Positions 1 through 6,090 of a stretch of 64,000 bases of DNA are shown piece after piece. The notes under the pieces were generated by a model that made no database searches, was not told where the DNA came from, and was given only the letters and a program-made list of their open reading frames with translations. The stretch comes from Brachybacterium sp. SGAir0954 (GTDB lineage Bacteria > Actinomycetota > Actinomycetes > Actinomycetales > Dermabacteraceae). Location: contig NZ_CP027295.1 of assembly GCF_005490785.1 (NCBI RefSeq), positions 1,426,001 to 1,490,000 of the forward strand, written 5' to 3'. Every line of letters starts with the position of its first letter. The stretch's first letter is position 1. A program made the position numbers and the translations under genes.

Positions 1-751
1 CGATGTCGCGGCCGATGACCGAGCTGACGTAGCCGAGCGCTTCGTCGCGGCCCTCGAGGCCGTTCTCCTTAAGGACGGCGAACATCTTTCGGAGCTGCGC
101 TTCCGACGGCACCTCACCGGTCTCCGCGATTGCGGCGCGGAGGTCGTCCTGCCCCTTCGTCTCGGCGACGGGTGCGGGGTCCTTGCGCTTGCGGGACACC
201 TTCGTGGTCGGGCCCGCCGGCTTGGAGGGGGCAGCCTCGGGTGCGTCGGTGAACTCCCCGCCGAGCTCGTCGGGGGTGTGGGTGACGCCGTAGAGGGCGT
301 CGGAGGCGCCCATGCGGCACACCTCGGTGATCGCGCGGGAGCGGAGCATCGCGGCGGGGAACTTCTTCCACGTCGGGTTGCTGGTGAGGCCGGCGGTCTG
401 GGCGCGCTTGAGGTCCCAGGTGGCCGTGTACTCGAAGCCCTGGTCGTCGGCGCGGATGAGGACGGCGGTCGCTTCCTGGTCGTCGGCGGTCACGCGGAGC
501 TTGTGTCCGGCGCGGCGGACGACGGAGGCGATCAGCTCAGCGGACGCGGACGGCTTCCCGTTGATGACGTGGATGCTGGTGATCGCGTGGATCGGCTTCA
601 CGTCGAGCGCGTCGGCGTACTGCAGGGCGAAGAGGAGGTTCGCGGGGTTCTGCTGGTACTCGCGGGGCAGCAGCCCGGACGGGGCGAGGGCCTTCGCGAA
701 CTCGATCTGCTGGCCGAGCGGGGCGGGCTCGTGGACGATGACTTCACTCAT
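1..751 (-). CDS. RecT-like phage single-strand annealing protein (3' end outside window)
   Basis: The 250 codons visible begin MSEVIVHEPAPLGQQIEF and include the block NPANLLFALQYADALDV, then ITSIHVINGKPSASAELIAS and a TWKKFPAAMLRSRAITE segment. This pattern is characteristic of the RecT-like DNA-pairing proteins of actinophages, which anneal ssDNA during phage recombination. The tail from about residue 185 is a K/P-rich linker followed by a small helical region, and the stop codon lies beyond base 1. The ATG overlaps the stop of the upstream nuclease gene (ATGA), the usual exonuclease/annealase pairing. Family recognised from memory of sequence pattern; I could not run a profile search. Confidence 0.75.
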   Translation of the reverse strand, partial: MSEVIVHEPAPLGQQIEFAKALAPSGLLPREYQQNPANLLFALQYADALDVKPIHAITSIHVINGKPSASAELIASVVRRAGHKLRVTADDQEATAVLIRADDQGFEYTATWDLKRAQTAGLTSNPTWKKFPAAMLRSRAITEVCRMGASDALYGVTHTPDELGGEFTDAPEAAPSKPAGPTTKVSRKRKDPAPVAETKGQDDLRAAIAETGEVPSEAQLRKMFAVLKENGLEGRDEALGYVSSVIGRDI

Positions 752-1530
752 CGGGTGACCTCCTTGAGGGTCTTCGGGTTCCACCGGTTCTTCACCGCGA
801 GGGCGGCGAGGAACGCGGTGAACGATTGGTCGATGTGCTCCCGGTCGGGAGACAGTTCGTAGAGGCGGGTGCCGGTCCCGGTCACGTGGGCGACGTAGGT
901 GGCGGCGATGTCGGGGAGCGGGTGCTCCGTGTCGGGGTCGGTGTCGTCGACCCAGAACTCGGCGCGGGCGTAGGCGGCGGTCTGGATCGCCGTGTCCGGG
1001 TAGACGCCGGTCGAGGTCTTGAGGTCGATCTCGATCGGTGCCCCGTCGTGGAGGGAGGGGACTGATGCGATGAGGTCGAAGCGGCCGGCGTACCAGTGGG
1101 TCCGGTTCGCGACGGACTTCTCGGTGAGGAGCGGGGTCACGTCCCAGGCGTCGAGGAAGTCGACGTACCCCTCGACGTGACCGAGCAGTGTGTCGGGTAC
1201 GTCGACGTCCTCGCCGTGGACGACGCGCTCGGCGAGGGCGTGGACGGCGGTGCCGCGGACGGCGGCCTCGTCCCGCTTCTTCCACGGCGCCTTCCGCCAC
1301 TGTTCGTAAAGGTCGTCCCGGTCGATGTTCGCGAGGTTCCAGGCGGCCTCGGACGGGGGCAGTTCGCGGAACGACTGGGCCCATTCGGCGGCGGCCTCGG
1401 CGGCCTGGTTCGCTGCCCAGTACGCGAGCGCCGGCTTCGGGATCCCGCCGCCGATGATCGTTGTCGCTCCGGTGACGGGTTTTCCGTCGAGGCGGTACCG
1501 GTGCGAGGCCTCGTTGAAGGTGAGGGTCAT
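748..1530 (-). CDS. PD-(D/E)XK (Cas4/RecE-like) phage exonuclease
   Basis: 260 residues. The PD-(D/E)XK fold signature can be read in order: HxxxE-like helix GTAVHALAERV (93-103), E137, GRFD with the metal-binding Asp at 152, then EIDLKTS with D169-x-K171, and a QTAAY helix with Q183. Such nucleases resect double-stranded ends for the RecT-type partner encoded immediately downstream, whose start overlaps this stop by four bases. The N-terminal segment TGATTIIGGGIPKPAL resembles the entry region of phage Cas4-like exonucleases. Role in phage recombination is inferred from fold and neighbour; whether it is RecE-, Cas4- or YqaJ-like cannot be settled by eye. Confidence 0.75.
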   Translation of the reverse strand: MTLTFNEASHRYRLDGKPVTGATTIIGGGIPKPALAYWAANQAAEAAAEWAQSFRELPPSEAAWNLANIDRDDLYEQWRKAPWKKRDEAAVRGTAVHALAERVVHGEDVDVPDTLLGHVEGYVDFLDAWDVTPLLTEKSVANRTHWYAGRFDLIASVPSLHDGAPIEIDLKTSTGVYPDTAIQTAAYARAEFWVDDTDPDTEHPLPDIAATYVAHVTGTGTRLYELSPDREHIDQSFTAFLAALAVKNRWNPKTLKEVTR

Positions 1531-1679
1531 CGGTCGCTCCCGAGGAGCATGTCGGCGACGTCGAGCGCGCCGTGCCGCTCGAGGTACCTGCGGGCGCCTG
1601 CCATCTGCTCATCGCTGATGGTGACGTCCTCGAGCATCTTCCGCCGCTGCTCGATGGTGAGGATGCCGGGGTTGCTCAA
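1527..1679 (-). CDS. small phage protein (50 aa), unknown
   Basis: Short reading frame starting at TTG and reading LSNPGILTIEQRRKMLEDV, ending GSDR. Its stop overlaps the nuclease start (ATGA) and its start overlaps the upstream stop (TTGA), which is the main evidence that it is translated. Composition is charged and helical. I do not recognise a family. Confidence 0.5.
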   Translation of the reverse strand: MSNPGILTIEQRRKMLEDVTISDEQMAGARRYLERHGALDVADMLLGSDR

Positions 1680-1849
1680 CGGGCCACCGCCTTCCACAGG
1701 TCGAAGGGCTCCTGCCAGGCGTGGAGCTTGACGGGCTTCCCGAGGGCGACGGTCGTCTCAGATCGGGTGAGGCGCCGCCACGGCATCTTCTGGGCGGCGT
1801 CGGCGTCACAGGCCTTGGTGATCGCCGTGTCGGTGAGGACGGGGGTCAT
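1676..1849 (-). CDS. small phage protein (57 aa), unknown
   Basis: Begins MTPVLTDTAITKACDADAAQ and ends DLWKAVAR. An in-frame extension upstream is possible but would run through the neighbouring gene in another frame, so the ATG at 1849, which overlaps the upstream stop as ATGA, is preferred. The protein is small and Trp-containing (KMPWRRL, HAWQEPFDLW) with no recognisable domain. It sits in the early leftward phage operon. Confidence 0.55.
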   Translation of the reverse strand: MTPVLTDTAITKACDADAAQKMPWRRLTRSETTVALGKPVKLHAWQEPFDLWKAVAR

Positions 1850-2055
1850 GCCTTCTGCTCCTTCTTGCGTTGCTTCTCGATGTGGCCGACGGCCTGGGTT
1901 CCGGTGGGGTCCGAGTACGTGGGGCGGGTGCGGCGCTCGCGGCGCGGTTCTGCCTGCCACGGGTTGTTCGACTCGGGCCGGCGGGGGAGGTCACTGTCGT
2001 CAGCGCGCTTCGTGTACGCCGCGTCGAGGAGAGCGGCGAGCCTGTCGCGGGTCAT
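1846..2055 (-). CDS. small basic phage protein (69 aa), unknown
   Basis: Starts MTRDRLAALLDAAYTKRADD and finishes with the very basic tail HIEKQRKKEQKA. The middle motif TYSDPTGTQAVGHI recalls the DPTGETAVRRI of the 67-residue gene at 3938-4141 and may be a shared short motif of these phage proteins. ATGA overlaps at both ends place it in the operon. No function can be assigned. Confidence 0.55.
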   Translation of the reverse strand: MTRDRLAALLDAAYTKRADDSDLPRRPESNNPWQAEPRRERRTRPTYSDPTGTQAVGHIEKQRKKEQKA

Positions 2056-2174
2056 CGGTCCCTCCGCATCCACTCGAAGAGCTCGGCTGCGGCCGCGAAC
2101 GCGACGATGCCGACCAGGGAACCGACGCCGAGAGCGACGAGCGTCAAACCGAGGGGCACATCCAGCGGGCTCAT
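2052..2174 (-). CDS. single-pass membrane micropeptide (40 aa)
   Basis: A 40-residue frame, MSPLDVPLGLTLVALGVGSL followed by VGIVAFAAAAELFEWMRRDR. One hydrophobic helix spans roughly residues 7-30, with an acidic/basic C-terminus. Four-base overlaps with both neighbours support translation despite the tiny size. Small phage membrane proteins of this kind can serve in exclusion or holin-like roles, but nothing in the sequence proves that. Confidence 0.5.
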   Translation of the reverse strand: MSPLDVPLGLTLVALGVGSLVGIVAFAAAAELFEWMRRDR

Positions 2175-2362
2175 GCGGTCTCCTCCTCGTCGTCGTCGAG
2201 GGGACCGAGGAGCACCCACTCGGCGTACTCGATCGCCTTGTCCCGCGAGTACGGGAGGATCGCGAGGAGCACCTTGAACCGCTCGTCGGCGTCGGAGTCG
2301 GCGAGGTCGGGGAGCGGGGTCGCCCGGGGCGGGCGGATGTCACGGGGCGTCGGGGTGCTCAT
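2171..2362 (-). CDS. small acidic phage protein (63 aa), unknown
   Basis: Reads MSTPTPRDIRPPRATPLPD and ends LLGPLDDDEEETA. Proline-rich N-terminus, a central helix (DERFKVLLAILPYSRDKAIE) and an acidic tail. The ATG at 2362 follows a purine-rich stretch and overlaps the upstream stop (ATGA); longer in-frame starts would overlap the HTH gene. No family recognised. Confidence 0.55.
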   Translation of the reverse strand: MSTPTPRDIRPPRATPLPDLADSDADERFKVLLAILPYSRDKAIEYAEWVLLGPLDDDEEETA

Positions 2363-2580
2363 GCGGTCCTCTTCTGTTGGGCCGCGGAGCGGCGGTTGCG
2401 GGGTGCGATCAGCGGCGGGGTGGCCGGCGTTCGGGGTTCGATCGCGGTGCGGGGGATCCGCCACTGCTGGCCGAACTTCTGCGCGCCGGGGAGCTTCTTG
2501 GTGCGGCAGAGCAGGCGGACGGTGTAGGGCGAGAGCTGCAGCTCCTCGGCGGCGTCATCGGGGGTGAGCCAGTCGGTCAC
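2359..2580 (-). CDS. excisionase/MerR-like helix-turn-helix protein
   Basis: 73 residues with a GTG start. MTDWLTPDDAAEELQLSPYT is the typical start of a winged HTH of the excisionase (Xis)/MerR type: an 'AA..L..S..TVR.L' helix-turn-helix followed by a short wing, GQQWRIPRTAIE. A basic tail follows. Such proteins bend DNA or regulate early genes. The neighbouring genes overlap by GTGA on one side and ATGA on the other. Whether it is a true excisionase is unknown because no integrase is visible. Confidence 0.7.
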   Translation of the reverse strand: MTDWLTPDDAAEELQLSPYTVRLLCRTKKLPGAQKFGQQWRIPRTAIEPRTPATPPLIAPRNRRSAAQQKRTA

Positions 2581-2918
2581 GGGGTCTCCTCTCGGTGGAT
2601 GTCCCAGCGGGTGGCGGACCTGCCGGAGGGGGTGTGGCCGTTCCGGTCGACGGCGCGGACGCCTTCGAGGGTGTGGAGCTCGGCGGTGCGGGTGCGGATC
2701 GATGCGGCGGAGGAGCCGGGGACCATGCCGTTGCGGGCGAGGAAGTGCCGGCGGATCTGGTCGTGGGTGAGGGGTCCGTGGGCGGAGAGGATCGAGAGGA
2801 TCTCCGCTTGGATCGCCCAGACCTTCCCGACCGCCGGCGCAGCCGCGTGGGACGTGGGCGGGTTCTCGAGGCGGGCGGCGAGGGACGTGTAGATGGGGGT
2901 GTGGTCGAGGACGGTCAC
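2577..2918 (-). CDS. winged-helix phage protein (113 aa)
   Basis: Residues 32-105 look like a winged helix: QAEILSILSAHGPLTHDQIR, an 'S..SIRTRTAELH' recognition helix and a wing, GVRAVDRNGHTPSGRSATRW. This layout is common in actinophage early proteins of unknown role. GTG start, overlapping the upstream stop (GTGA). DNA binding is inferred from fold appearance only. Confidence 0.6.
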   Translation of the reverse strand: MTVLDHTPIYTSLAARLENPPTSHAAAPAVGKVWAIQAEILSILSAHGPLTHDQIRRHFLARNGMVPGSSAASIRTRTAELHTLEGVRAVDRNGHTPSGRSATRWDIHREETP

Positions 2919-3010
2919 GGGATCGCCTTCCTGTGGGTGGGGGCGGTGGATGCGAATGCGAGGGCGAGGTCGCGGAGCCAGTGGTGGCGGCCGCGTCGGC
3001 GGGCCCTCAC
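2915..3010 (-). CDS. basic micropeptide (31 aa)
   Basis: GTG-initiated frame reading VRARRRGRHHWLRDLALAFA and ending THRKAIP. Both ends overlap neighbours by GTGA. It is arginine-rich at the N-terminus with one short amphipathic helix. It is supported only by the unbroken chain of coupled starts and stops; it could be a translational relay rather than a functional protein. Confidence 0.35.
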   Translation of the reverse strand: MRARRRGRHHWLRDLALAFASTAPTHRKAIP

Positions 3011-3135
3011 TCCGTGTCCTCGGTGGGTTCGGTTGCCGGTGCCTCGGTGGCGGCGGCGAGGGCGGCCTCGGCGCGGTCGGCGTGGGCCTGCATCAGCTGG
3101 ATCCACGGGGGCACCGTGGGGACGGGGGTCGACAT
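3007..3135 (-). CDS. small phage protein (42 aa), unknown
   Basis: Reads MSTPVPTVPPWIQLMQAHAD then an alanine-rich helix and an acidic tail ending TEDTE. The ATG shares one base with the upstream stop (TGATG). No recognised domain. Confidence 0.45.
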   Translation of the reverse strand: MSTPVPTVPPWIQLMQAHADRAEAALAAATEAPATEPTEDTE

Positions 3136-3275
3136 CAGGCGTCCACCTCCTCGATCTGCGCGAGGGCGAGGTCGAGGAGGGCATCGAGGTCGTCCGGGTG
3201 GACGTACGCCTTCTCGTGCAGCTCGCGGGCGTCGGCGGCCTGGTGCCGGAGCCGGATGATCTTCTGGTGATCCAT
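3135..3275 (-). CDS. small helical phage protein (46 aa)
   Basis: Reads MDHQKIIRLRHQAADARELH and ends IEEVDA; predicted all-helical. It has a good ribosome binding site (AAGGAGG, about seven bases before the ATG) and is the first gene after an upstream hairpin, so it opens the 12-gene coupled block. No family recognised. Confidence 0.5.
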   Translation of the reverse strand: MDHQKIIRLRHQAADARELHEKAYVHPDDLDALLDLALAQIEEVDA

Positions 3276-3303
3276 CGGGGTGCCTCCTTGAGGGCATAGA
3301 GAA

Positions 3304-3327
3304 GGCCCCCGCCGAATGGCGAGGGCC
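3304..3327 (-). terminator. hairpin between two leftward phage gene blocks
   Basis: Arms GGCCCTCGCC and GGCGGGGGCC (minus-strand reading) with an ATTC loop, one G-T pair. It lies between the gene ending at 3349 and the RBS of the gene starting at 3275. No long T-run follows, so it may be a weak terminator or processing site. Confidence 0.45.
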
Positions 3328-3348
3328 CGTGGTGTGAGGTAGATGGGG

Positions 3349-3528
3349 TCAGCGGTAGCGGGGCTTCGTCACGACGGAACTGGTGCGGATGCCGACTCCT
3401 CGCGGGGGGAGGCCGGCGGACCCCCTCGCCGCACGCTCGGCAGCTGCCTCCCGCTTCTGGCGGTCGCGGGTGATCGCCTCAGCCATCACCGCGCGGATCC
3501 GCTCGTCACGGCTCATCGGCTTGCTCAT
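3349..3528 (-). CDS. small charged phage protein (59 aa)
   Basis: Reads MSKPMSRDERIRAVMAEAIT and ends VVTKPRYR; highly charged, helical first half, basic second half. It overlaps the GIY-YIG gene stop by ATGA. No recognised function. Confidence 0.5.
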   Translation of the reverse strand: MSKPMSRDERIRAVMAEAITRDRQKREAAAERAARGSAGLPPRGVGIRTSSVVTKPRYR

Positions 3529-3941
3529 GCCTGCTCCTTCGATCCAGGGGTGGGTGTCATCGGTCCGAAGCGGCGGGCGTACTCGCGGCGGAGACAGCGG
3601 ATCGCACTGTTCGCGTCCCCTCGGAAGTGGACTCTCGGGCGACGCTTGAGCTCCGCCTGCAGGCGCTCGCGCAGCTTCGCTTCGGGCCAGGACGCGATGT
3701 CCATGAGGTAGATCTGGCGGTTCAACCGGGGCTCGTGGAGGGCGATCTGTTCCCGCTCCACCTCGAGTGCCGTGTCGCGGCTGGGGTGGACGGTCACGCG
3801 GAGACGATGGGTCTGCTCCGCTATCCCCGTCTTGCCGTGCTGCTTCATGCGCGCCGCCACGTCCTTGGTGCACCCCACGTAGATCACCCGTCCCTCGGTG
3901 TCGAGGCACCGGTAGACGAAGTGCGTGTGGCGCCGGCTCAC
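3525..3941 (-). CDS. GIY-YIG nuclease-domain protein
   Basis: 138 residues from a GTG. The N-terminal 80 residues carry a GIY-YIG-type core: HFVYRCLDTEGRVIYVGCT replaces GIY with FVY and YIG with YVG, followed by the arginine helix DVAARMKQH and a conserved Glu region (ALEVEREQI) before PRLNRQ. Such stand-alone phage enzymes nick or cut DNA, sometimes as homing endonucleases. The C-terminal half is basic. GTGA overlap with the upstream gene and ATGA overlap with the downstream gene keep it in the operon. Catalytic competence is not proven. Confidence 0.7.
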   Translation of the reverse strand: MSRRHTHFVYRCLDTEGRVIYVGCTKDVAARMKQHGKTGIAEQTHRLRVTVHPSRDTALEVEREQIALHEPRLNRQIYLMDIASWPEAKLRERLQAELKRRPRVHFRGDANSAIRCLRREYARRFGPMTPTPGSKEQA

Positions 3942-4141
3942 GCGCGGACCTCGAGGGTGGCGAGGATGCGGCGAACCGCGGTCTCGCCGGTGGGGTCGGC
4001 GTACTGCATGGGGGTCGCCTCGCCGCGCCAGATCGCGAACAGCACCTCGGCGAGGCGGTGTGCGCGGCGGGTCGAGCAGCGCTCGCCCATGTCGGTCAGT
4101 GCCTGCTTCACGAGGTCTCGGGTCTCGAGGAATCCGGGCAT
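3938..4141 (-). CDS. small phage protein (67 aa), unknown
   Basis: Reads MPGFLETRDLVKQALTDMGE and ends AVRRILATLEVRA, with a strong AAGGAG ribosome binding site before the ATG. Helical, with a motif DPTGETAVRRI also echoed in the 69-residue gene at 1846-2055. Probably a structural or regulatory phage protein; no family recognised. Confidence 0.55.
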   Translation of the reverse strand: MPGFLETRDLVKQALTDMGERCSTRRAHRLAEVLFAIWRGEATPMQYADPTGETAVRRILATLEVRA

Positions 4142-4213
4142 GGCTGTCTCCTTGGATGAAGCCCTGGGGCTTGCCGTCGAACGACGGACTTGAGGGGGTG
4201 AAGCGGGGGAGGG

Positions 4214-4564
4214 TCAGGCGGCGGTGCGGCGCGAGGTCCGACTGGTGGTGCTCGCACCGTTTGTCACGGTGGGGTTGGCGGAGTCGGAGGTGACCTCGAA
4301 GACCTCCTCCAGATCGCGCTTGATCCAGTGGCAGATCGTGCGGGCGAGGTCGTCGCTGCACTGCGTCATCTTGCCGGTCTCAAGTGCGGAGATTGCCGCC
4401 TGCGTGCAGCGGCAGAGCGCTGCGAGGTCCCGCTGGCTGTAGCCCTGGGACTTGCGTCCGGAGCGGATGGGGACGGGGCTCTTCACCTTCATCCATGCCT
4501 CCCTTGAGTAGCGAGCCTTCGGTCGGCCGTATCCGTACGGCTTGCGCTCGGTGATGACGAACAT
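4214..4564 (-). CDS. Cro-like HTH (XRE) early regulator
   Basis: 116 residues from the ATG at 4564, chosen because AGGAGAGG lies five bases upstream. Residues 25-95 form an XRE-type HTH: IRSGRKSQGYSQRDLAALC, the recognition helix TQAAISALETGKM, then a dimer-like helix. The C-terminal tail is Ser/Thr-rich. It faces the repressor-like gene at 4736 across 171 bases containing an inverted repeat, which is the classic cro/cI arrangement. It would switch on or tune the leftward early operon; this is inferred from position. Confidence 0.7.
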   Translation of the reverse strand: MFVITERKPYGYGRPKARYSREAWMKVKSPVPIRSGRKSQGYSQRDLAALCRCTQAAISALETGKMTQCSDDLARTICHWIKRDLEEVFEVTSDSANPTVTNGASTTSRTSRRTAA

Positions 4565-4586
4565 GATGCCTCTCCTGAACCCTGAT

Positions 4587-4623
4587 GACAAGTGGTGCGG
4601 GAACCATATGTCAGCCACTTGTC
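4587..4623. promoter_or_regulatory. phage operator candidate in the cro/repressor switch region
   Basis: A perfect 9-base inverted repeat, GACAAGTGG at 4587-4595 and CCACTTGTC at 4615-4623, separated by 19 bases, lies 23 bases upstream of the leftward HTH start. Binding of one of the two flanking HTH proteins is inferred. A second inverted repeat, TTCTTCC/GGAAGAA, sits in the rightward leader near 4680-4710. Confidence 0.55.
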
Positions 4624-4735
4624 GCCCGTCAACCCCCTGCGCCGCAGGTGGGTGGGTGTTTCCCGGTAGTCTGGTTGTACTTTCTTCCGTTCGCCCTGGT
4701 GGAAGAAGTGAGACAACAGCCCAGAGGATCGAGCC

Positions 4736-5305
4736 ATGACCCACTCGAAGCGAACCCTGCAGGACGTTGCCCGCCTTGCTGCCGACAGGAACGGCGGCAA
4801 GGGTGGTCGCGCTCTGCAGCGCATCGCGGAGAGCCGGGGTCTGACGCTGTCGTACGCGACGGTCGACCGGATCCTCGCCGGGAAGTACGAGAGCCGGCCC
4901 CAGCGCAACACCATCGAGGCGCTGGCGGTGCTCTCCGAGCTCCCGCTCGAGGAGGTCTACGAGGCTGCGGGGATCCCGCTCCCCATGGCGCCCTTCTCGG
5001 AGCAGGTGCCTGAGGGTGCAGACCGCCTCACTGTCGATCAGCGACGCGTCGTCCTAGATGTGATCCGCGGCTTCGTCCGCGACAACGATCGGATGGCCGA
5101 CCTTGAACGACGAATCGAAGACCTCGCCGGCGACGAGCGCGACCCGGATGTACCGGGTGGACCTGTCTCTGATGGCGCAACAACTCGACCGTCAGACCGT
5201 CGTCTGAAACTGCTCTCCGAAGATGCCCCTGAGGGGCTGAAGGAGATGCCGTATGCCGCCGACGAGCAGCGCCCCGGGGACGACCCCGGCGAGGACCAGC
5301 ACTGA
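4736..5305 (+). CDS. phage immunity-repressor-like HTH protein
   Basis: 189 residues. Residues 5-85 resemble an HTH domain: LQDVARLAADRNGGKGGRAL, LSYATVDRILAGKYESRP and an IEALAVLSELPLEEVYEAAG helix typical of phage/ICE repressors. The C-terminal half is charged and low-complexity, without a LexA-type Ser/Lys protease. The next gene is an ImmA/IrrE-like protease, overlapping by 53 bases, so relief of repression by cleavage of this protein, as in ICEBs1 ImmR/ImmA, is plausible. It is transcribed away from the early operon. Confidence 0.65.
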   Translation: MTHSKRTLQDVARLAADRNGGKGGRALQRIAESRGLTLSYATVDRILAGKYESRPQRNTIEALAVLSELPLEEVYEAAGIPLPMAPFSEQVPEGADRLTVDQRRVVLDVIRGFVRDNDRMADLERRIEDLAGDERDPDVPGGPVSDGATTRPSDRRLKLLSEDAPEGLKEMPYAADEQRPGDDPGEDQH

Positions 5306-5648
5306 CCTGATCCTCCATGCCGAGGACATGGGAGCCCGCGTCGTCTGGGCCCTCGACCTCCCCGAGCGGGGCCGCTACTACCCGGGCATCGACATCATCG
5401 TCATCCGTCACGGCATGACCGAGAGGCGCACCGTCTCCACCCTCGCTCACGAGCTCGCCCACCTCTACTACGGGGACACCCTCTGCACTCCTGCAGTGGG
5501 GCGCCGCGCGTGGAGGTGGGCCGCTCGACTCCTCGTCCCCGACGACGAGTACGCGGCCGCGGAGCGGCTCGACCCGTCCGCCGGCGCGATCGCCCAGCAC
5601 CTCGGCGTCACCCTTGACGTCATCGCCGCGTACCGGCGGGCGGCGTGA
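5253..5648 (+). CDS. ImmA/IrrE-family metallopeptidase
   Basis: 131 residues; start chosen because AAGGAG lies eight bases upstream. The zinc motif HELAHLYYGD (HExxH) sits near residues 65-74, preceded by PGIDIIVIRHGMTERRTVST, and followed by the conserved 'E.EA...A..LL.P' type helix (RRAWRWAARLLVPDDEYAAA). In ICEBs1 and phages this family cleaves the neighbouring repressor after DNA damage or induction signals. The upstream overlapping gene is the probable substrate. Confidence 0.8.
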   Translation: MPPTSSAPGTTPARTSTDLILHAEDMGARVVWALDLPERGRYYPGIDIIVIRHGMTERRTVSTLAHELAHLYYGDTLCTPAVGRRAWRWAARLLVPDDEYAAAERLDPSAGAIAQHLGVTLDVIAAYRRAA

Positions 5649-5782
5649 CCGTGCCCTAGCCTGTGTCCCGGTGCACAACGTGTTGCCATCGGTGCAGGTC
5701 AGGGGCTCGCCGTTGCTCCATGCACCAGATGGTCAATGAAGGGTGTTTGCGCAGGTCGAAGCGCTTTCCTGACCCTCATGGA

Positions 5783-5811
5783 GTACCGGGTTCGAATCCC
5801 GTTGGGGGTAC
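5783..5811 (+). repeat. tRNA T-arm-like fragment, candidate prophage attachment remnant
   Basis: CGGG-TTCGAAT-CCCG forms a T-stem and T-loop (5787-5801), and GTACC at 5783 can pair with GGTAC at 5807-5811. No matching D-arm or anticodon arm precedes it, so this is not a complete tRNA. It lies 135 bases past the prophage protease gene, where an att site is expected. The 268-base gap 5649-5916 otherwise holds no gene I can see. Confidence 0.4.
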
Positions 5812-5916
5812 TGCTCGCAGGACTGCGAGGGGCGTCACAGCGAAAGTGGTCATGACCCCCCACGGACGTCCGGTAGAGTTATCCGAGTCGAGAGGCCGCG
5901 AGGCGGAACGACGAAT

Positions 5917-5990
5917 GGCCCTGTAGCTCAGTTGGTTAGAGCGCCGCCCTGTCACGGCGGAGGTCGCCGGTTCAAGTCCGGTCAGGGTCG
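5917..5990 (+). tRNA. tRNA-Asp (GTC)
   Basis: Acceptor GGCCCTG pairs with CAGGGTC, discriminator G; anticodon arm CCGCC-CTGTCAC-GGCGG gives anticodon GTC; T-loop TTCAAGT. The encoded tail is GCC, without CCA. Confidence 0.97.
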
Positions 5991-5998
5991 CCCCGCAC

Positions 5999-6031
5999 AG
6001 AAGGCCCCGGAGCATCGCTCCGGGGCCTTCT
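5999..6031 (+). terminator. terminator of tRNA-Asp
   Basis: Perfect 15-bp stem AGAAGGCCCCGGAGC with an ATC loop, eight bases after the tRNA. A near-perfect hairpin of this kind follows each of the three tRNAs between 5.9 and 11.8 kb. Confidence 0.85.
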
Positions 6032-6090
6032 GCATGCCCGGGGGCACAGGGTCACGAGGAGCAGGGGCGGACGGATCCTAGGGTTGAGGG

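Noticed and set aside
5776..6015. Minus-strand frame with TGLEPATSAVTGRRSNQLSY
   Set aside because: This is the well-known artefact of translating the antisense of a tRNA (here tRNA-Asp). The same applies to frames over tRNA-Phe, tRNA-Thr, tRNA-Lys and the tRNA-like copy at 53.1 kb.
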